A stretch of 6,281 nt of DNA from DATCVA01 sp036567205 (lineage in GTDB: Bacteria > Pseudomonadota > Gammaproteobacteria > Burkholderiales > Burkholderiaceae_B), in NCBI GenBank assembly GCA_036567205.1, contig DATCVA010000115.1, forward strand, positions 1 to 6,281, given 5' to 3'. Under the pieces are notes generated by a model. It had not been told where the DNA came from, ran no database searches, and worked only from the letters and a program-made list of their open reading frames with translations. The stretch's first letter is position 1; each line of letters opens with the position of its first letter. Shown piece after piece: positions 6,002 to 6,281 of this stretch. Made by a program: the position numbers and the translations under genes.

Positions 6002-6281
6002 CCGGTTTTATCTCACAAAGCGCAATGGCTTTTTCGCCTGTATCGAACATGAAATCGATGGCCGTACGCGCCCCGATCTTGATTTCATTTTTAGGCTTTT
6101 CCAGCATCGCATGATAGCTGCCTGGCTTAAACGCCAGTTCACCGCCTGCGGGAATTGAAATATCGTGGACCATGGACATTTTGCTCATGCCCCCTTCATG
6201 CGTAGTTTGGTGCAACATTATCACATCAAATGCGGCTGCCGTTGCGCCGGTTAGCTTGACTGCTTTGTCGCCGGCATTCTT
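5982..6281 (-). CDS. PCu(A)C-type periplasmic copper chaperone (N-terminus outside window)
   Basis: This family binds Cu(I) in the periplasm and helps deliver copper to cytochrome c oxidase (CuA site, with Sco proteins). The frame is open from the window edge at 6281 to TAA at 5982-5984, giving 99 residues. An internal GTG at 6222-6224 is not the start, because conserved family sequence continues upstream of it (reading KNAGDKAVKLTGATAAAFDV). The copper motif H-x10-M-x21-H-x-M is exact: His in MLHQTT, Met in GGMSKM, then HAM in PGSYHAML. IPAGGELAFKPGSYHAML is the family's most conserved stretch. A few further Met and His residues (MSKMSMVH and the final MSH) may add metal ligands. The signal peptide and start are beyond the window. 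The gene converges with the hydrolase gene and belongs to a different transcription unit from the genes on the + strand. Confidence 0.92.
   Translation of the reverse strand, partial: KNAGDKAVKLTGATAAAFDVIMLHQTTHEGGMSKMSMVHDISIPAGGELAFKPGSYHAMLEKPKNEIKIGARTAIDFMFDTGEKAIALCEIKPANTMSH

Noticed and set aside
6017..6034. AAAGC...GCTTT hairpin with a T-run downstream of the hydrolase gene, a possible terminator
   Set aside because: The stem is only 5 bp, mostly A-T, and lies inside the coding sequence of the copper chaperone; too weak to call.
6222..6224. GTG as the start codon of the minus-strand copper chaperone
   Set aside because: The frame stays open to the window edge and the upstream residues match the conserved N-terminal half of the family, so the true start is outside the window.

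Overview
The window shows a stretch of chromosome that looks betaproteobacterial, most like Burkholderiales/Alcaligenaceae (Bordetella, Achromobacter or Pusillimonas relatives). This rests on the style of the TolA C-terminus, the TolB, Pal and CpoB sequences and the tolA-tolB-pal-cpoB order. The genus is an inference from memory of these families, not from a search. Coding density is very high, and no gap between genes exceeds about 80 bases.

Region 1 (1-3306, + strand) is the distal half of a tol-pal cluster: the 3' part of tolA (Ala/Lys/Glu-rich periplasmic helix plus C-terminal domain), tolB, pal and cpoB. Together they make the periplasmic and outer-membrane parts of the Tol-Pal envelope machine, which uses the proton motive force (through TolQR, presumably upstream of the window) to constrict the outer membrane at division. 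A hairpin followed by a T-run, resembling an intrinsic terminator, lies between pal and cpoB.

Region 2 (3306-6001, + strand) is a compact cassette that begins directly on the cpoB stop codon (TAATG overlap). It holds a FecCD/BtuC-family permease, its ABC ATPase 2 bases downstream, and an alpha/beta hydrolase 18 bases after that. Together the first two would make the inner-membrane part of an importer for a chelated metal (siderophore, heme or corrinoid). No periplasmic binding protein or TonB-dependent receptor gene is in the window, so the substrate cannot be named. The hydrolase may process the imported ligand, but only its position suggests this.

Region 3 (5982-6281, - strand) is the C-terminal part of a PCu(A)C-type periplasmic copper chaperone with an intact H-x10-M-x21-H-x-M copper motif. 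It converges on the hydrolase gene and overlaps it by 20 bases; its start lies beyond the window.

I see no CRISPR array, mobile element, tRNA, rRNA or clearly novel system. The most notable points are the overlap between cpoB and the transporter operon, the hairpin inside the tol-pal cluster, and the lack of a binding-protein gene.
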